Origin: an uncultured Winogradskyella sp.
GTDB lineage: Bacteria > Bacteroidota > Bacteroidia > Flavobacteriales > Flavobacteriaceae
Reading direction: 5' to 3'
DNA length: 64,000 nt
Assembly: GCF_947495255.1 (NCBI RefSeq)
Contig: NZ_CANLYI010000006.1
Location: forward strand, 186,001 to 250,000
Part shown: one piece after another, positions 1-8,249 of the stretch
Numbering within the stretch: the first letter of the stretch is position 1
Layout: each line of letters starts with the position of its first letter
Translations under genes and position numbers: made by a program
The notes under the pieces: model-generated
Database searches by the model: none
What the model saw: the letters and a program-made list of their open reading frames with translations, nothing else
What the model was told of the DNA's origin: nothing

Positions 1-605
1 TTAAAGTAATTATTACAATTACTGAAGGTATTCCTGTTGCAGATATGATTAAAGCTGCAGACTATATTAAAGATAAAGAATGTCGATTAATTGGCCCTAA
101 CTGTCCTGGTGTTATTACTCCTGGCGAAGCTAAAGTTGGTATTATGCCAGGTTTCGTATTCAAAAAAGGTAATGTTGGTATTGTTTCTAAGTCTGGTACT
201 TTAACGTATGAAGCTGCTGATCAAGTTGTAAAACAAGGTTTAGGTATTACAACTGCTATTGGTATTGGAGGAGATCCAATTATCGGAACTACTACAAAAG
301 AAGCTGTAGAGCTATTAATTAATGACCCAGAAACTGAAGCTGTTGTAATGATAGGTGAAATTGGAGGTCAGTTAGAAGCTGATGCTGCAAACTGGTATAA
401 GGAAAGTGGAAGTAAAAAACCAGTTATTGGTTTTATTGCTGGAGAAACTGCTCCTGCTGGTCGTACAATGGGACATGCTGGTGCTATTGTAGGTGGTAGT
501 GATGATACTGCACAAGCAAAAAAGAAGATTATGAGAGCATGTGGAATACATGTTGTTGATTCGCCTGCAGAAATTGGCAAAAAAGTAGCTGAAGTTTTAG
601 GTTAA
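1..605 (+). CDS. sucD: Succinyl-CoA synthetase alpha subunit (3' part)
   Basis: This is the C-terminal two thirds of the ADP/GDP-forming succinate-CoA ligase alpha subunit, the TCA-cycle enzyme that makes ATP or GTP from succinyl-CoA. The frame is open from the window start (position 3 onward reads [11 protein letters not shown]), so the first ATG at 45 is internal and the gene starts outside the window. Family motifs are visible: [24 protein letters not shown], and the phosphohistidine loop GHAGAI with the His codon at 474-476. The sequence ends with the usual short helix after DSPAEIG. The gene is followed by a strong terminator, so it is probably the last gene of its transcript. Identification is firm; only the N-terminus is missing. 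Confidence 0.97.
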   Translation, partial: KVIITITEGIPVADMIKAADYIKDKECRLIGPNCPGVITPGEAKVGIMPGFVFKKGNVGIVSKSGTLTYEAADQVVKQGLGITTAIGIGGDPIIGTTTKEAVELLINDPETEAVVMIGEIGGQLEADAANWYKESGSKKPVIGFIAGETAPAGRTMGHAGAIVGGSDDTAQAKKKIMRACGIHVVDSPAEIGKKVAEVLG

Positions 606-641
606 GCTTCTGTTAAAATATATACAAAAACTTTACGTTAT

Positions 642-676
642 AAATCCATTGGCTATATTTTTAGCTAATGGATTTT
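642..676 (+). terminator. Rho-independent terminator after sucD
   Basis: A 14-bp stem (left arm AAATCCATTGGCTA at 642-655, right arm TAGCTAATGGATTT ending near 675, one G-U pair) surrounds a short T-rich loop and runs into a T tract. It separates sucD from the peptidase gene. Confidence 0.85.
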
Positions 677-707
677 TTTTATTCAATTAATCAACTAAAA
701 TCAAAAA

Positions 708-3680
708 ATGAAAATCACTAAATCAGTCTTACTGCTACTATTAGTTGCAGTGGTTTTTGGGTGTAAAACCGAAAACGATTCCAAAAAACTCGGTTATTCA
801 ACCGAAACCAATCAAGATGCTAATGGCTTTAATTATGAAACCGTAGCAAACGACCCAACTGGCTTACGCCTTTATACTTTAGACAATGGTCTTAAAGTTT
901 ATTTGGGTAAGAATGAAGAAGAGCCTAAAATTCAAACTCTTATTGCTGTGCGTGCAGGTTCTACTTATGACCCTGCAGACAATACAGGTTTAGCGCATTA
1001 CTTGGAGCATATGGTTTTTAAAGGTACAGATAAATTTGGTACTCAAAATTATGAAGAAGAGTCTAAGTTAATTAAGCAAATATCTGATTTGTACGAAGAG
1101 CACAAAGCAGAGAAAGACCCAGAAAAGAAAAAAGCACTTTACAAGAAAATTGACGAGGTTTCATTAGAAGCATCTAAATTGTCTATTGCTAATGAATATG
1201 ATAAAATAACAAATTCATTAGGAGCAGAGGGTACAAATGCCTTTACATCTAATGAGCAAACAGTATACGTCAACAAAATCCCTTCTAACGAAGTAGATAA
1301 ATGGTTAAAAGTAGAAAGTGAGCGTTTCAGTAAATTAGTATTACGTTTATTTCATACAGAATTAGAAGCTGTTTATGAAGAATTCAATAGAGGTCAAGAT
1401 AACGATGGACGTAAGCAATACTTCGCTACTTTAGAAGGTCTGTTTCCAACACATCCATACGGAACACAATCAACAATTGGTATTTCAGAGCACTTAAAAA
1501 ATCCTTCAATGGAGGCTATTAATGCTTATTTTGATAAATACTATGTGCCAAATAACATGGCAGTAATCATGGTAGGTGATTTAGATTTTGATTCAACAAT
1601 TAAAAAAGTAAATGATGCTTTTGGAAGTTATGAGAAAAAAGAAGTTACTCATCCTACTTTTCCAGAGTTAGAGCCAATTACAGCTCCTGTTAAAAAAGAA
1701 GTATTAGGCCCAACTGCAGAATCAATTTACATTGCTTTTAGATCAAAAGGAAAAGGATCGGACCAAGAAGTTATTCTAAACCTTGTAGATTATATGTTAG
1801 CTAATTCTCAAGCTGGTTTAATAGATTTAAATCTTAACCAAAAGCAATTAGTACAAAGAGCATCGTCTTTTACAAATTTCAATAATGATTATGGATTTCA
1901 TTTACTCTATGGTTCGCCAAAAGCAGATCAAACTTTAGATGAAGTTAAAGGTTTGTTATTGACACAAGTCGATAAAATTAAGAAAGGTGAATTTGAGGAT
2001 TGGTTATTAGATGCAGTTATCAATGATATGCGTTTATCTCAAATTAAAGAGTACGAGAATGGTTCTGCTACAGCTTACGCATATTTAGATGCTTTTATTG
2101 GAGAGCAAGAATGGAAAAACCGTTTAGAAATATTAGATGAAATGAAAAAAATCACAAAACAAGAAGTTGTTGATTTTGCAAATACATTTTATGGCGATAA
2201 TTATGTAGAAGTACATAAACTACAAGGTGAAGACACATCAATTGTAAAAGTTGAAAATCCTGGGATTACACCTATTGAGTTAAATAGAGGTAAAGAATCT
2301 GATTTCTTAAAATCTATAAATGCAATAGTTTCTCCAGATTTAAAACCTCAGTTTATAGATTATAAAACCGCAATTAAAGAATCTAAAACAGATAATGGAC
2401 TTAAGCTTTCATATATAGAAAACCCAAACAATGATATTTTTGATTTGAATATCATTTTTGATATGGGACAAGACAATGATAGAATGGTGTCTCTTGCAGC
2501 TGGTTATTTAGATTATTTAGGGACTGATAAATATACGCCAGAGCAGTTAAAACAAGAGTTTTACAAAATAGGAGTGAGCTACAATGTGTTTTCATCTAGT
2601 GATAAGACTTATGTAGGTATTTCAGGTCTTAAAGAAAATTTAGATGCTGGTTTAGCATTGTTAGAACACTTATGGAATAATGCGGAAGCAAACCAAGAGT
2701 CTTACGATAAGTATGTTCAAAGTATTTTAAAAGGTAGAGAAGATGGTAAAACTCAAAAAGGAAACATTTTTTGGAATGGTTTAATGAGTTACGGACAATA
2801 TGGTGAGAATTCTAGATTAAGAAATATTTATTCTGAAGCAGAATTAAAAGCAATAAGTCCAACAGAATTAGTAAATAAGGTAAAGGAAATGCGTGCATAT
2901 AAGCAACGTATATTTTACTATGGTAATGCACAAGATGAAGCAAAAGCAGCTTTAAATAAGCATCATAAAATTCCTGAAACATTATTAGATTATCCTGAAA
3001 AAGTAGAGTACACTAATTTAGAAACTGGTGGAAATGTTTACTTTGTAGATTACGATATGGTACAAAGTGAGATTTTATTATTAGCTAAAGGCGAAGAATT
3101 TAGTCCGGAGAAAATGGCAGCTTCTCAGTTGTTTAATACATATTTTGGTAGAGGGTTATCTTCAATTGTTTTTCAAGAAATAAGGGAATCTAAATCTTTA
3201 GCTTATTCTGCATTCTCTAGCTATAACATGGCAAGTGAGCAAGGAAAGCCAGATTACACAATGGCTTATGTTGGTACACAAGCTAATAAATTAGAGCAAG
3301 CAGTTAGTGCAATGATGGAGTTAATGACAGATATGCCAGAAGCAGAAGATCAATTCAATCAAGCAAAAGAGGCTACTTTAAAGAAAATTGCAGCTAAGCG
3401 AATTACTAAGTCTAATATATTTTGGACGTATGAAGGGTTAAAAAAGCGTGGAATTGATAATGATAATCGTGAGGAAATTTACAATGCTATTAAAAACATG
3501 ACGATGGATGACCTTAAAGCATTCTTTAATAATAACATTAAAGGTGAAAACTATAATGTTATGGTTATAGGAAACAAAAAGGACATGGATTTTGACGCTT
3601 TAAGTAAATTAGGAACGATAAAAGAAATGGATATCGATTATCTTTTTAATTATAATCAACCAGAAGAGTTAAAGCAATAA
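708..3680 (+). CDS. M16 family zinc metallopeptidase, lipoprotein
   Basis: A 990-residue double-length M16 (pitrilysin/insulinase) peptidase. A lipoprotein signal peptide ends in VVFGC (Cys19), so the protein is probably tethered in the periplasm or at the outer membrane. The inverted zinc motif HYLEH is at residues 97-101, with the downstream acidic patch ELEAVYEE about 120 residues later giving the third zinc ligand. The second half (from about residue 530) has the same fold but no HxxEH, as in other M16 proteins where only one half is catalytic. Its substrate is unknown; relatives degrade small peptides. The gene stands alone between two terminators. Confidence 0.93.
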   Translation: MKITKSVLLLLLVAVVFGCKTENDSKKLGYSTETNQDANGFNYETVANDPTGLRLYTLDNGLKVYLGKNEEEPKIQTLIAVRAGSTYDPADNTGLAHYLEHMVFKGTDKFGTQNYEEESKLIKQISDLYEEHKAEKDPEKKKALYKKIDEVSLEASKLSIANEYDKITNSLGAEGTNAFTSNEQTVYVNKIPSNEVDKWLKVESERFSKLVLRLFHTELEAVYEEFNRGQDNDGRKQYFATLEGLFPTHPYGTQSTIGISEHLKNPSMEAINAYFDKYYVPNNMAVIMVGDLDFDSTIKKVNDAFGSYEKKEVTHPTFPELEPITAPVKKEVLGPTAESIYIAFRSKGKGSDQEVILNLVDYMLANSQAGLIDLNLNQKQLVQRASSFTNFNNDYGFHLLYGSPKADQTLDEVKGLLLTQVDKIKKGEFEDWLLDAVINDMRLSQIKEYENGSATAYAYLDAFIGEQEWKNRLEILDEMKKITKQEVVDFANTFYGDNYVEVHKLQGEDTSIVKVENPGITPIELNRGKESDFLKSINAIVSPDLKPQFIDYKTAIKESKTDNGLKLSYIENPNNDIFDLNIIFDMGQDNDRMVSLAAGYLDYLGTDKYTPEQLKQEFYKIGVSYNVFSSSDKTYVGISGLKENLDAGLALLEHLWNNAEANQESYDKYVQSILKGREDGKTQKGNIFWNGLMSYGQYGENSRLRNIYSEAELKAISPTELVNKVKEMRAYKQRIFYYGNAQDEAKAALNKHHKIPETLLDYPEKVEYTNLETGGNVYFVDYDMVQSEILLLAKGEEFSPEKMAASQLFNTYFGRGLSSIVFQEIRESKSLAYSAFSSYNMASEQGKPDYTMAYVGTQANKLEQAVSAMMELMTDMPEAEDQFNQAKEATLKKIAAKRITKSNIFWTYEGLKKRGIDNDNREEIYNAIKNMTMDDLKAFFNNNIKGENYNVMVIGNKKDMDFDALSKLGTIKEMDIDYLFNYNQPEELKQ

Positions 3681-3703
3681 GAATAAATCTTTAAACTTAA
3701 ATT

Positions 3704-3739
3704 AAACCTCATATTGATATAAAAATATGAGGTTTTTTT
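3704..3739 (+). terminator. Rho-independent terminator after the M16 gene
   Basis: Perfect 12-bp stem AAACCTCATATT (3704-3715) / AATATGAGGTTT (3724-3735) with an 8-nt loop, continuing into T residues to 3739. Confidence 0.85.
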
Positions 3740-3764
3740 ATGTCTTAGAATTTTTAATTTATAG

Positions 3765-3812
3765 TATATTTGAATTGAAGTGTTAAGTACAATCTTAAGT
3801 AAATTAGATTTG
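3765..3812 (+). promoter_or_regulatory. Candidate fabG promoter -7 boxes
   Basis: Two perfect matches to the Bacteroidota -7 consensus TAnnTTTG lie upstream of fabG: TATATTTG at 3765-3772 and TAGATTTG at 3805-3812. A -33 TTG is not obvious for either at ideal spacing, so which one is used cannot be told. The second would give a 5' leader of about 40 nt. Confidence 0.4.
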
Positions 3813-3861
3813 TGCTATACTTCTCTAATAAAGACAACACTAACTAAACGATTATATTAAT

Positions 3862-4608
3862 ATGAAACTTTTAGAAGGAAAAACAGCTATTATAACAGGT
3901 GCAAGTAGAGGTATAGGTAAAGGAATTGCAGAAGTCTTTGCAGATCATGGTGCTAATGTAGCCTTTACATACAGTTCTTCTGTTGAAGCAGCAAATGCTT
4001 TAGAAAAAGAATTAAACGCTAAAGGAATTAAAGCAAAAGGTTACCAAAGTAATGCCGCAAATTTTGATGAAGCTCAAAAACTAGCAGCTGATGTTTTAGA
4101 AGAATTTGGAGCTATTGATATTTTAATAAATAATGCAGGTATCACAAAAGACAACCTTTTAATGCGTATGCAAGAAGCTGATTTTGACAAAGTGATTGAA
4201 GTGAATTTGAAATCGGTTTTTAACATGACTAAAGCTGTACAGCGTACCATGTTAAAACAACGTAAAGGTTCCATTATAAACATGAGCTCTGTTGTTGGTG
4301 TAAAAGGAAACGCAGGACAAACAAACTACGCAGCTTCTAAAGCCGGAATCATTGGTTTTTCTAAGTCTGTAGCTTTAGAATTAGGTTCTCGTAATATTAG
4401 AAGTAACGTCATCGCACCTGGTTTTATAGAAACTGAAATGACGGCGAAATTAGATGAAGAGACTGTAAAAGGTTGGAGAGCTGGTATTCCTTTAAAAAGA
4501 GGAGGTACACCAGAAGATATCGCTAACGCTTGCGTGTTTTTAGCAAGTGATTTAAGTGCTTATATTACAGGACAAACTTTGAATGTAGATGGAGGAATGT
4601 TGACTTAA
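3862..4608 (+). CDS. fabG: 3-oxoacyl-[ACP] reductase
   Basis: A 248-residue classical short-chain dehydrogenase/reductase that reduces 3-oxoacyl-ACP with NADPH in type II fatty-acid elongation. Visible features: the glycine-rich cofactor loop TGASRGIG (12-19), NNAG (90-93), Asn115, and the catalytic Ser143, Tyr156 and Lys160 (NYAASK), with the standard 12 residues between Ser and Tyr. The C-terminus GQTLNVDGGM is typical of FabG. Length and motifs match FabG closely, although other SDR reductases share them. The gene stands alone with its own terminator, away from other fab genes, which is common in this group. The start ATG is preceded by an A/T-rich, non-SD leader. Confidence 0.9.
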   Translation: MKLLEGKTAIITGASRGIGKGIAEVFADHGANVAFTYSSSVEAANALEKELNAKGIKAKGYQSNAANFDEAQKLAADVLEEFGAIDILINNAGITKDNLLMRMQEADFDKVIEVNLKSVFNMTKAVQRTMLKQRKGSIINMSSVVGVKGNAGQTNYAASKAGIIGFSKSVALELGSRNIRSNVIAPGFIETEMTAKLDEETVKGWRAGIPLKRGGTPEDIANACVFLASDLSAYITGQTLNVDGGMLT

Positions 4609-4626
4609 GTTATAATTAAAATGCAT

Positions 4627-4666
4627 AAAACAAAAACAGCGCTATAATTAGCGCTGTTTTTGTTTT
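4627..4666. terminator. Bidirectional terminator between fabG and the LytTR regulator
   Basis: An 18-bp perfect stem (4627-4644 paired with 4649-4666, loop TAAT) with A-rich left and T-rich right flanks. It serves both convergent genes, since the hairpin is followed by T residues on either strand. Confidence 0.85.
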
Positions 4667-4692
4667 TTACAAATAAACATTTAAGTTTTAAT

Positions 4693-5433
4693 TTAAATAT
4701 TAAGACGACTATAAACCATAGATTTATAGCTTTCTCCAATCGGAATTCTTTCGTCTTTAATTACAATTCTATTTTTCTGAATGGATGTAATTTTATTAAC
4801 ATTAACAATGTATGAGCGATGGACTCTAATAAATGTATTTTCAGGTAATTTATCTTGAATTTCCTTAAAGCTCATTAAGGTTAATATAGGTTTGGATGCT
4901 TCAGAATGAATTTTTAAATAATCTTTTAATCCTTGAATATGCTTAATTGATTTAATGTCAATCTTTAAGTTTTCGTATTCAGATTTTACAAAAATAAAAT
5001 CATCTTCATGAGGTGCTGATGCAGTTGTTGTTTCTCCACCTGCAGAAGACACATTGAAAGAAGTATTAACCTCACTCAGCTTCATCATTTCTTTCACTCT
5101 GTTAACTGCTTTTAGAAAACGAGGAAATGGTATTGGTTTTACGAGATAATCCACAGCATTTAAATCAAATCCTTCTAATGCATATTCTGGATAAGCTGTT
5201 GTAAATATAAAATAAGGTACTTTTCCTTCTAATGATTTTATAAGTTCAATGCCTGAGATATTTGGCATTTCAATATCGGAGAATACTAAATCAATACAGT
5301 TACTATTTATAAAATCTAAAGCTTCAATGGCATTTGTAAATGTGCTTATAACTTCTACTGCGCTTAAGGCTTTACAATAAGATTCAATAACATCTATAGC
5401 TAATGGCTCGTCATCAATTATTATACATTTCAT
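4693..5433 (-). CDS. LytTR-family response regulator
   Basis: A 246-residue transcriptional regulator: an N-terminal receiver domain (about 1-120) with acidic pocket IIDDEP (5-10) and phosphoacceptor Asp53 in FSDIEMP, a linker of about 20 residues, and a C-terminal LytTR DNA-binding domain (about 140-246; motifs FIRVHRSYIVNV and IPIGESY). It overlaps the upstream kinase gene by 20 bp, so the two are translationally coupled partners. LytTR domains bind paired direct repeats about two helical turns apart; matching candidate boxes occur at the promoters of this operon and of neighbouring genes (8.0-8.2, 10.8, 21.6 and 22.2 kb). A paralogous pair lies at 16848-21620. Confidence 0.93.
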   Translation of the reverse strand: MKCIIIDDEPLAIDVIESYCKALSAVEVISTFTNAIEALDFINSNCIDLVFSDIEMPNISGIELIKSLEGKVPYFIFTTAYPEYALEGFDLNAVDYLVKPIPFPRFLKAVNRVKEMMKLSEVNTSFNVSSAGGETTTASAPHEDDFIFVKSEYENLKIDIKSIKHIQGLKDYLKIHSEASKPILTLMSFKEIQDKLPENTFIRVHRSYIVNVNKITSIQKNRIVIKDERIPIGESYKSMVYSRLNI

Positions 5434-6463
5434 TCTTATTTAGATTTATAGTTAAGTAAACTCTATAATGAGTTTTGTCTTGCTCAATAGTTAATTCGTG
5501 ATTATTACTATACAAATGGTTCAGTTGATTTTTTATGTTCTCTAAACCAACGCCCGAATTTTTATCATCGCGTTTATATAAGCCTACTATATTTTCTACA
5601 TTAAAAATGAGTTTATCGTTTTCCACAATAATTTTAATGTCAATATGTGTGTTTCCTTTATAGTCTGTGCCGTATTTAAAAGCATTTTCAATAAATGAAA
5701 TTAATAACAAAGGATAGATTTTTAGGTGTCTTGTCTCACCTTTTATGTTAAGTTTAACAGCTTCCGTGTTTTTTAGTCTTAACCGTTGTAAAGCGATGTA
5801 GTTTTGTATGTAATTCATCTCCTTTTCTAATGGTACTTGTTCATCACCAGCTTCATATAACATATAACGCATTAACTCAGAAAGTGTAATTACAGCTTCT
5901 GGTGCATTATCAGATTTACTTCTAACTAAGGAGTAAATACTATTAAGTGAGTTGAATAAAAAATGTGGGTTTAATTGATTTCTTAAAAATTGAAGTTTTA
6001 TTTCTTTCTGTTCGTTCTCAAGTTCTTTAGACTCGCGATCTCTTTTATAAAAATCAACCACTAAACTAAAAATTCCGCCTAAAAGAAATATTGATAACGA
6101 AAAAACAATAGGTATAGCATGTCTTATTCCAAATGGTCCACCTCGCATATTTGGAGGTCTGGGCATATTCCTAAATTCGTTAGCAACAGTGTTAGAGATT
6201 AGCTCTACACTTACATAATTGTAAAGAATTAGAAAAGCAATTGAAAGAATTATATATAAAAACAACTTTCGTTTCAATAAAAAATAAGGAACAAGAAGGA
6301 GGTAATTAACATAAAATAGAATAGGACGTATAGCTTGCCTAAAATATAAGTCTGCTGGTATTTCGCCTAAATCAATGTAAGCTGTAAATAAGGGGAATAT
6401 GCTTATACATAACCAAACGAAGATATGTATTAGAAGTTCTTTATGTGAGATGTTTTTTATCAA
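5414..6463 (-). CDS. LytS-type sensor histidine kinase
   Basis: A 349-residue membrane kinase of the His_kinase (PF06580) type. About four hydrophobic segments occupy residues 8-30, 43-62, 66-90 and 116-136, followed by a short coiled-coil linker and the phosphoacceptor block NQLNPHFLFNSLN with His167. The ATPase part carries the N-box FIENAFKYG and G-box GVGLENIKNQL. There is no extracellular sensor domain beyond short loops, so a membrane or intramembrane signal is likely. It lies in a minus-strand operon (Kelch, DUF4907, kinase, regulator), 20 bp after DUF4907 and overlapping the regulator. It probably phosphorylates the LytTR regulator at 4693-5433. Confidence 0.93.
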   Translation of the reverse strand: MIKNISHKELLIHIFVWLCISIFPLFTAYIDLGEIPADLYFRQAIRPILFYVNYLLLVPYFLLKRKLFLYIILSIAFLILYNYVSVELISNTVANEFRNMPRPPNMRGGPFGIRHAIPIVFSLSIFLLGGIFSLVVDFYKRDRESKELENEQKEIKLQFLRNQLNPHFLFNSLNSIYSLVRSKSDNAPEAVITLSELMRYMLYEAGDEQVPLEKEMNYIQNYIALQRLRLKNTEAVKLNIKGETRHLKIYPLLLISFIENAFKYGTDYKGNTHIDIKIIVENDKLIFNVENIVGLYKRDDKNSGVGLENIKNQLNHLYSNNHELTIEQDKTHYRVYLTINLNKNEMYNN

Positions 6464-6483
6464 AATTGAATAATTAATGCAAA

Positions 6484-6834
6484 CTAAATATGTTCAAAAT
6501 TAATGTTATTATCATTAAGGTCGTCCTTGCTTATTACGGGAAATACATTTTTAGAAAGCTTACTAACTACAAGATTACCAATTTTTTCAGCATCTTTCTT
6601 TGTTTTAAAACTTTGTTTACCATTAACTGAAGGAATATACTCTTGTCTAATAAACAAACTGTCGTTATTATAGATTTCATATATCCAAGAACTGTCTTGC
6701 TCTATTACTTGCAAAGTATAAGGCGAATTGTTTATTTCTGTAGTTTCGTTTCTAGTGTTTTTCAAATATAAAAACAGAATAGTTAGTGTTGAAATCACCA
6801 AAAATGCCAAGAAGTAAGTATATAATTTTTTCAT
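6484..6834 (-). CDS. DUF4907-like small membrane-anchored protein
   Basis: A 116-residue protein with one N-terminal hydrophobic anchor (about residues 5-23) and a soluble outside domain of about 85 residues (QVIEQDSSWIYEIYNND, FKTKKDAEKIGNLVVSKL). The layout and length fit the DUF4907 family of Bacteroidota; the assignment is from recall, not a search. No catalytic motif is seen. It sits between a Kelch lipoprotein and a LytS-type kinase on the same strand, only 20 bp before the kinase. This makes a role in signal presentation or regulation of the kinase a reasonable guess, but nothing in the sequence proves it. Confidence 0.7.
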   Translation of the reverse strand: MKKLYTYFLAFLVISTLTILFLYLKNTRNETTEINNSPYTLQVIEQDSSWIYEIYNNDSLFIRQEYIPSVNGKQSFKTKKDAEKIGNLVVSKLSKNVFPVISKDDLNDNNINFEHI

Positions 6835-6853
6835 AATGTTGTTTTAAAAAATA

Positions 6854-6935
6854 AGAGTCAGAAAAAATGAAGGATACCCAACATTATCCTGACTCTAAGG
6901 TTGGCTATTAACCAGTGTCTAAAAAGCTAATAGCC
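6854..6935 (-). terminator. Two hairpins between Kelch and DUF4907 genes
   Basis: Read on the minus strand, the first hairpin has arms at 6928-6935 and 6903-6910 (GGCTATTA/TAATAGCC, perfect). The second pairs AGAGTCAG with CTGACTCT (6889-6896 with 6854-6861), encloses an inner GATA/TATC stem, and is followed by TTATTTTTT. The second resembles a rho-independent terminator and could make expression of DUF4907 and the kinase lower than that of the Kelch gene, or the region could yield a processed small RNA. Confidence 0.5.
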
Positions 6936-6967
6936 CATTTCAATCAATCTAAACAATGCTTTATATT

Positions 6968-7975
6968 TTAATTGTCGTCGTCGTCTTGTTCTGCATTTGG
7001 GAAAAACTCCATGTTATCATCTAGATATAACGTTCCGTTTCTTCCTAATGCTACAAATGCTCTTGATCCATTACTAAATGAAATCGCATCTCTTCTTGCG
7101 TACAATTCAAACTCCGTTTTTTCTTCCCATTCTTCTGTACTTGGTGTGTATTCATAAACCGTATTTGTACTCCCTCCATATTCACCGCAAGCAACATATC
7201 CTTTTCCATCTATAGTGAAGGCAACAGCATTAGATCTATACACGTAATCATCATCATCTTCATCGATATCTTCAAGCTCTGTCCATGTTTCAGTATCTAA
7301 GTTAAATACCCAGAAATCTGTTTCGTAAACACCATTACTAATTCCTGTTCCCAAATACACATCACTACCAATAGTAAATGTTATACCATCTCTTCTTTTA
7401 TCACCTCCAAAACCAAAAACTTCAGTCCAAGTATCTGCAATAGGGTCGTATTTCCAGAAATCTTTTTTGTCGCTACCATCATAACCCGTCCCAACGTAAC
7501 CATAGTTGTCAGAACCAAAGCCTACAGTTCCGTATCTCGCTGAACCACCAAAATCTGCAATTTGTGTCCAACTATTTGTATTTGTATTGTATTTATAAAA
7601 ATCTGATAATTCTTCGTTAGAGTCACCGTTATAACCAGTTCCCATATAACCTTCATTATTAATTACAAATGATGAAGCAGAACTACGTTCTACACCAGGA
7701 AAATCTGATAATTGTTGCCAAGAGTTAGTGTCCATATTATAGCTCCAAAAATCATTGTAGTAATCATCACCATCATAACCAGTTCCCATGTAACCGATAT
7801 TATCGATAGTGAAGGCAGAAGAACTACTTCTTGCTTCTTCATTAAAGGTAGATTTCTTAACCCAGTTTCCTGAAGTGTCATCACTGTCATCATCACTATT
7901 ACAATTATAAAAAAGTGTTAGTATAGCACTTAAATAAAGTAATCTTATTGCTGCCTTGCTGTTAATTTTTTTCAT
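6968..7975 (-). CDS. Kelch-repeat lipoprotein
   Basis: A 335-residue surface or periplasmic lipoprotein: signal peptide with lipobox ending at Cys25 (LFYNC), an Asp-rich spacer, then about six Kelch-like blades with the recurring pattern YMGTGYDG...DFWSYNMDTNSW. The blades would fold as a beta-propeller used for ligand or protein binding; there is no galactose-oxidase catalytic set. An acidic tail (EQDDDDN) ends the protein. It is the first gene of the minus-strand operon that ends with a sensor kinase and a LytTR regulator, and its promoter carries three 21-bp-spaced candidate LytTR half-sites, suggesting autoregulation. The binding partner is unknown. Confidence 0.88.
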   Translation of the reverse strand: MKKINSKAAIRLLYLSAILTLFYNCNSDDDSDDTSGNWVKKSTFNEEARSSSSAFTIDNIGYMGTGYDGDDYYNDFWSYNMDTNSWQQLSDFPGVERSSASSFVINNEGYMGTGYNGDSNEELSDFYKYNTNTNSWTQIADFGGSARYGTVGFGSDNYGYVGTGYDGSDKKDFWKYDPIADTWTEVFGFGGDKRRDGITFTIGSDVYLGTGISNGVYETDFWVFNLDTETWTELEDIDEDDDDYVYRSNAVAFTIDGKGYVACGEYGGSTNTVYEYTPSTEEWEEKTEFELYARRDAISFSNGSRAFVALGRNGTLYLDDNMEFFPNAEQDDDDN

Positions 7976-8041
7976 TTCACTTATTATTTTATGTTTAAAC
8001 TAATTGGTTGCTAATTGCGCTTTTATTTTTCGCTTACAGTG

Positions 8042-8126
8042 CGAACTTACTACCTCAAACTTTTACGATAATTATAAAATAGACCTAGACTATTTTTTTG
8101 TAGACAAACACGGTAATTTAATCTAC
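8042..8126 (-). promoter_or_regulatory. Kelch-operon promoter with three 21-bp-spaced half-sites
   Basis: On the minus strand, GTAGA (8126-8122), GTCTA (8105-8101) and GTCTA (8084-8080) are spaced exactly 21 bp apart. TAAGTTCG (8049-8042), a 7-of-8 match to TAnnTTTG, follows 30 nt after the last half-site. The same arrangement occurs at four other promoters in the window. A 12-bp inverted repeat, AAAATAGACCTA at 8076-8087 and TAGGTCTATTTT at 8186-8197, brackets the divergent control region. Confidence 0.65.
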
Positions 8127-8164
8127 AAATCCATCAACTTATTTTTATAGTATAAAATGGCTTA

Positions 8165-8230
8165 TTTGTAGATAAATAAAGGTCATAGGTCTATTTTACT
8201 TTTTATTAAACAGATTGCTTAGTTGATTTG
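8165..8230 (+). promoter_or_regulatory. DUF4270-gene promoter with paired LytTR-type half-sites
   Basis: GTAGA (8168-8172) and GTCTA (8189-8193) are 21 bp apart, and the -7-like element TTGATTTG begins at 8223, 29 nt after the second half-site. The start codon at 8250 leaves a leader of roughly 15 nt. An extra pair, GTAGA at 8100-8104 and ATCTA at 8121-8125 with the same 21-bp step, is shared with the divergent Kelch promoter. Confidence 0.65.
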
Positions 8231-8249
8231 TACAAATAATAAAAAGCAA

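Noticed and set aside
45-605. A complete 186-codon gene starting at ATG 45
   Set aside because: The same frame is open and conserved as SucD sequence back to the window edge, so ATG 45 is internal and the gene is 5'-truncated.
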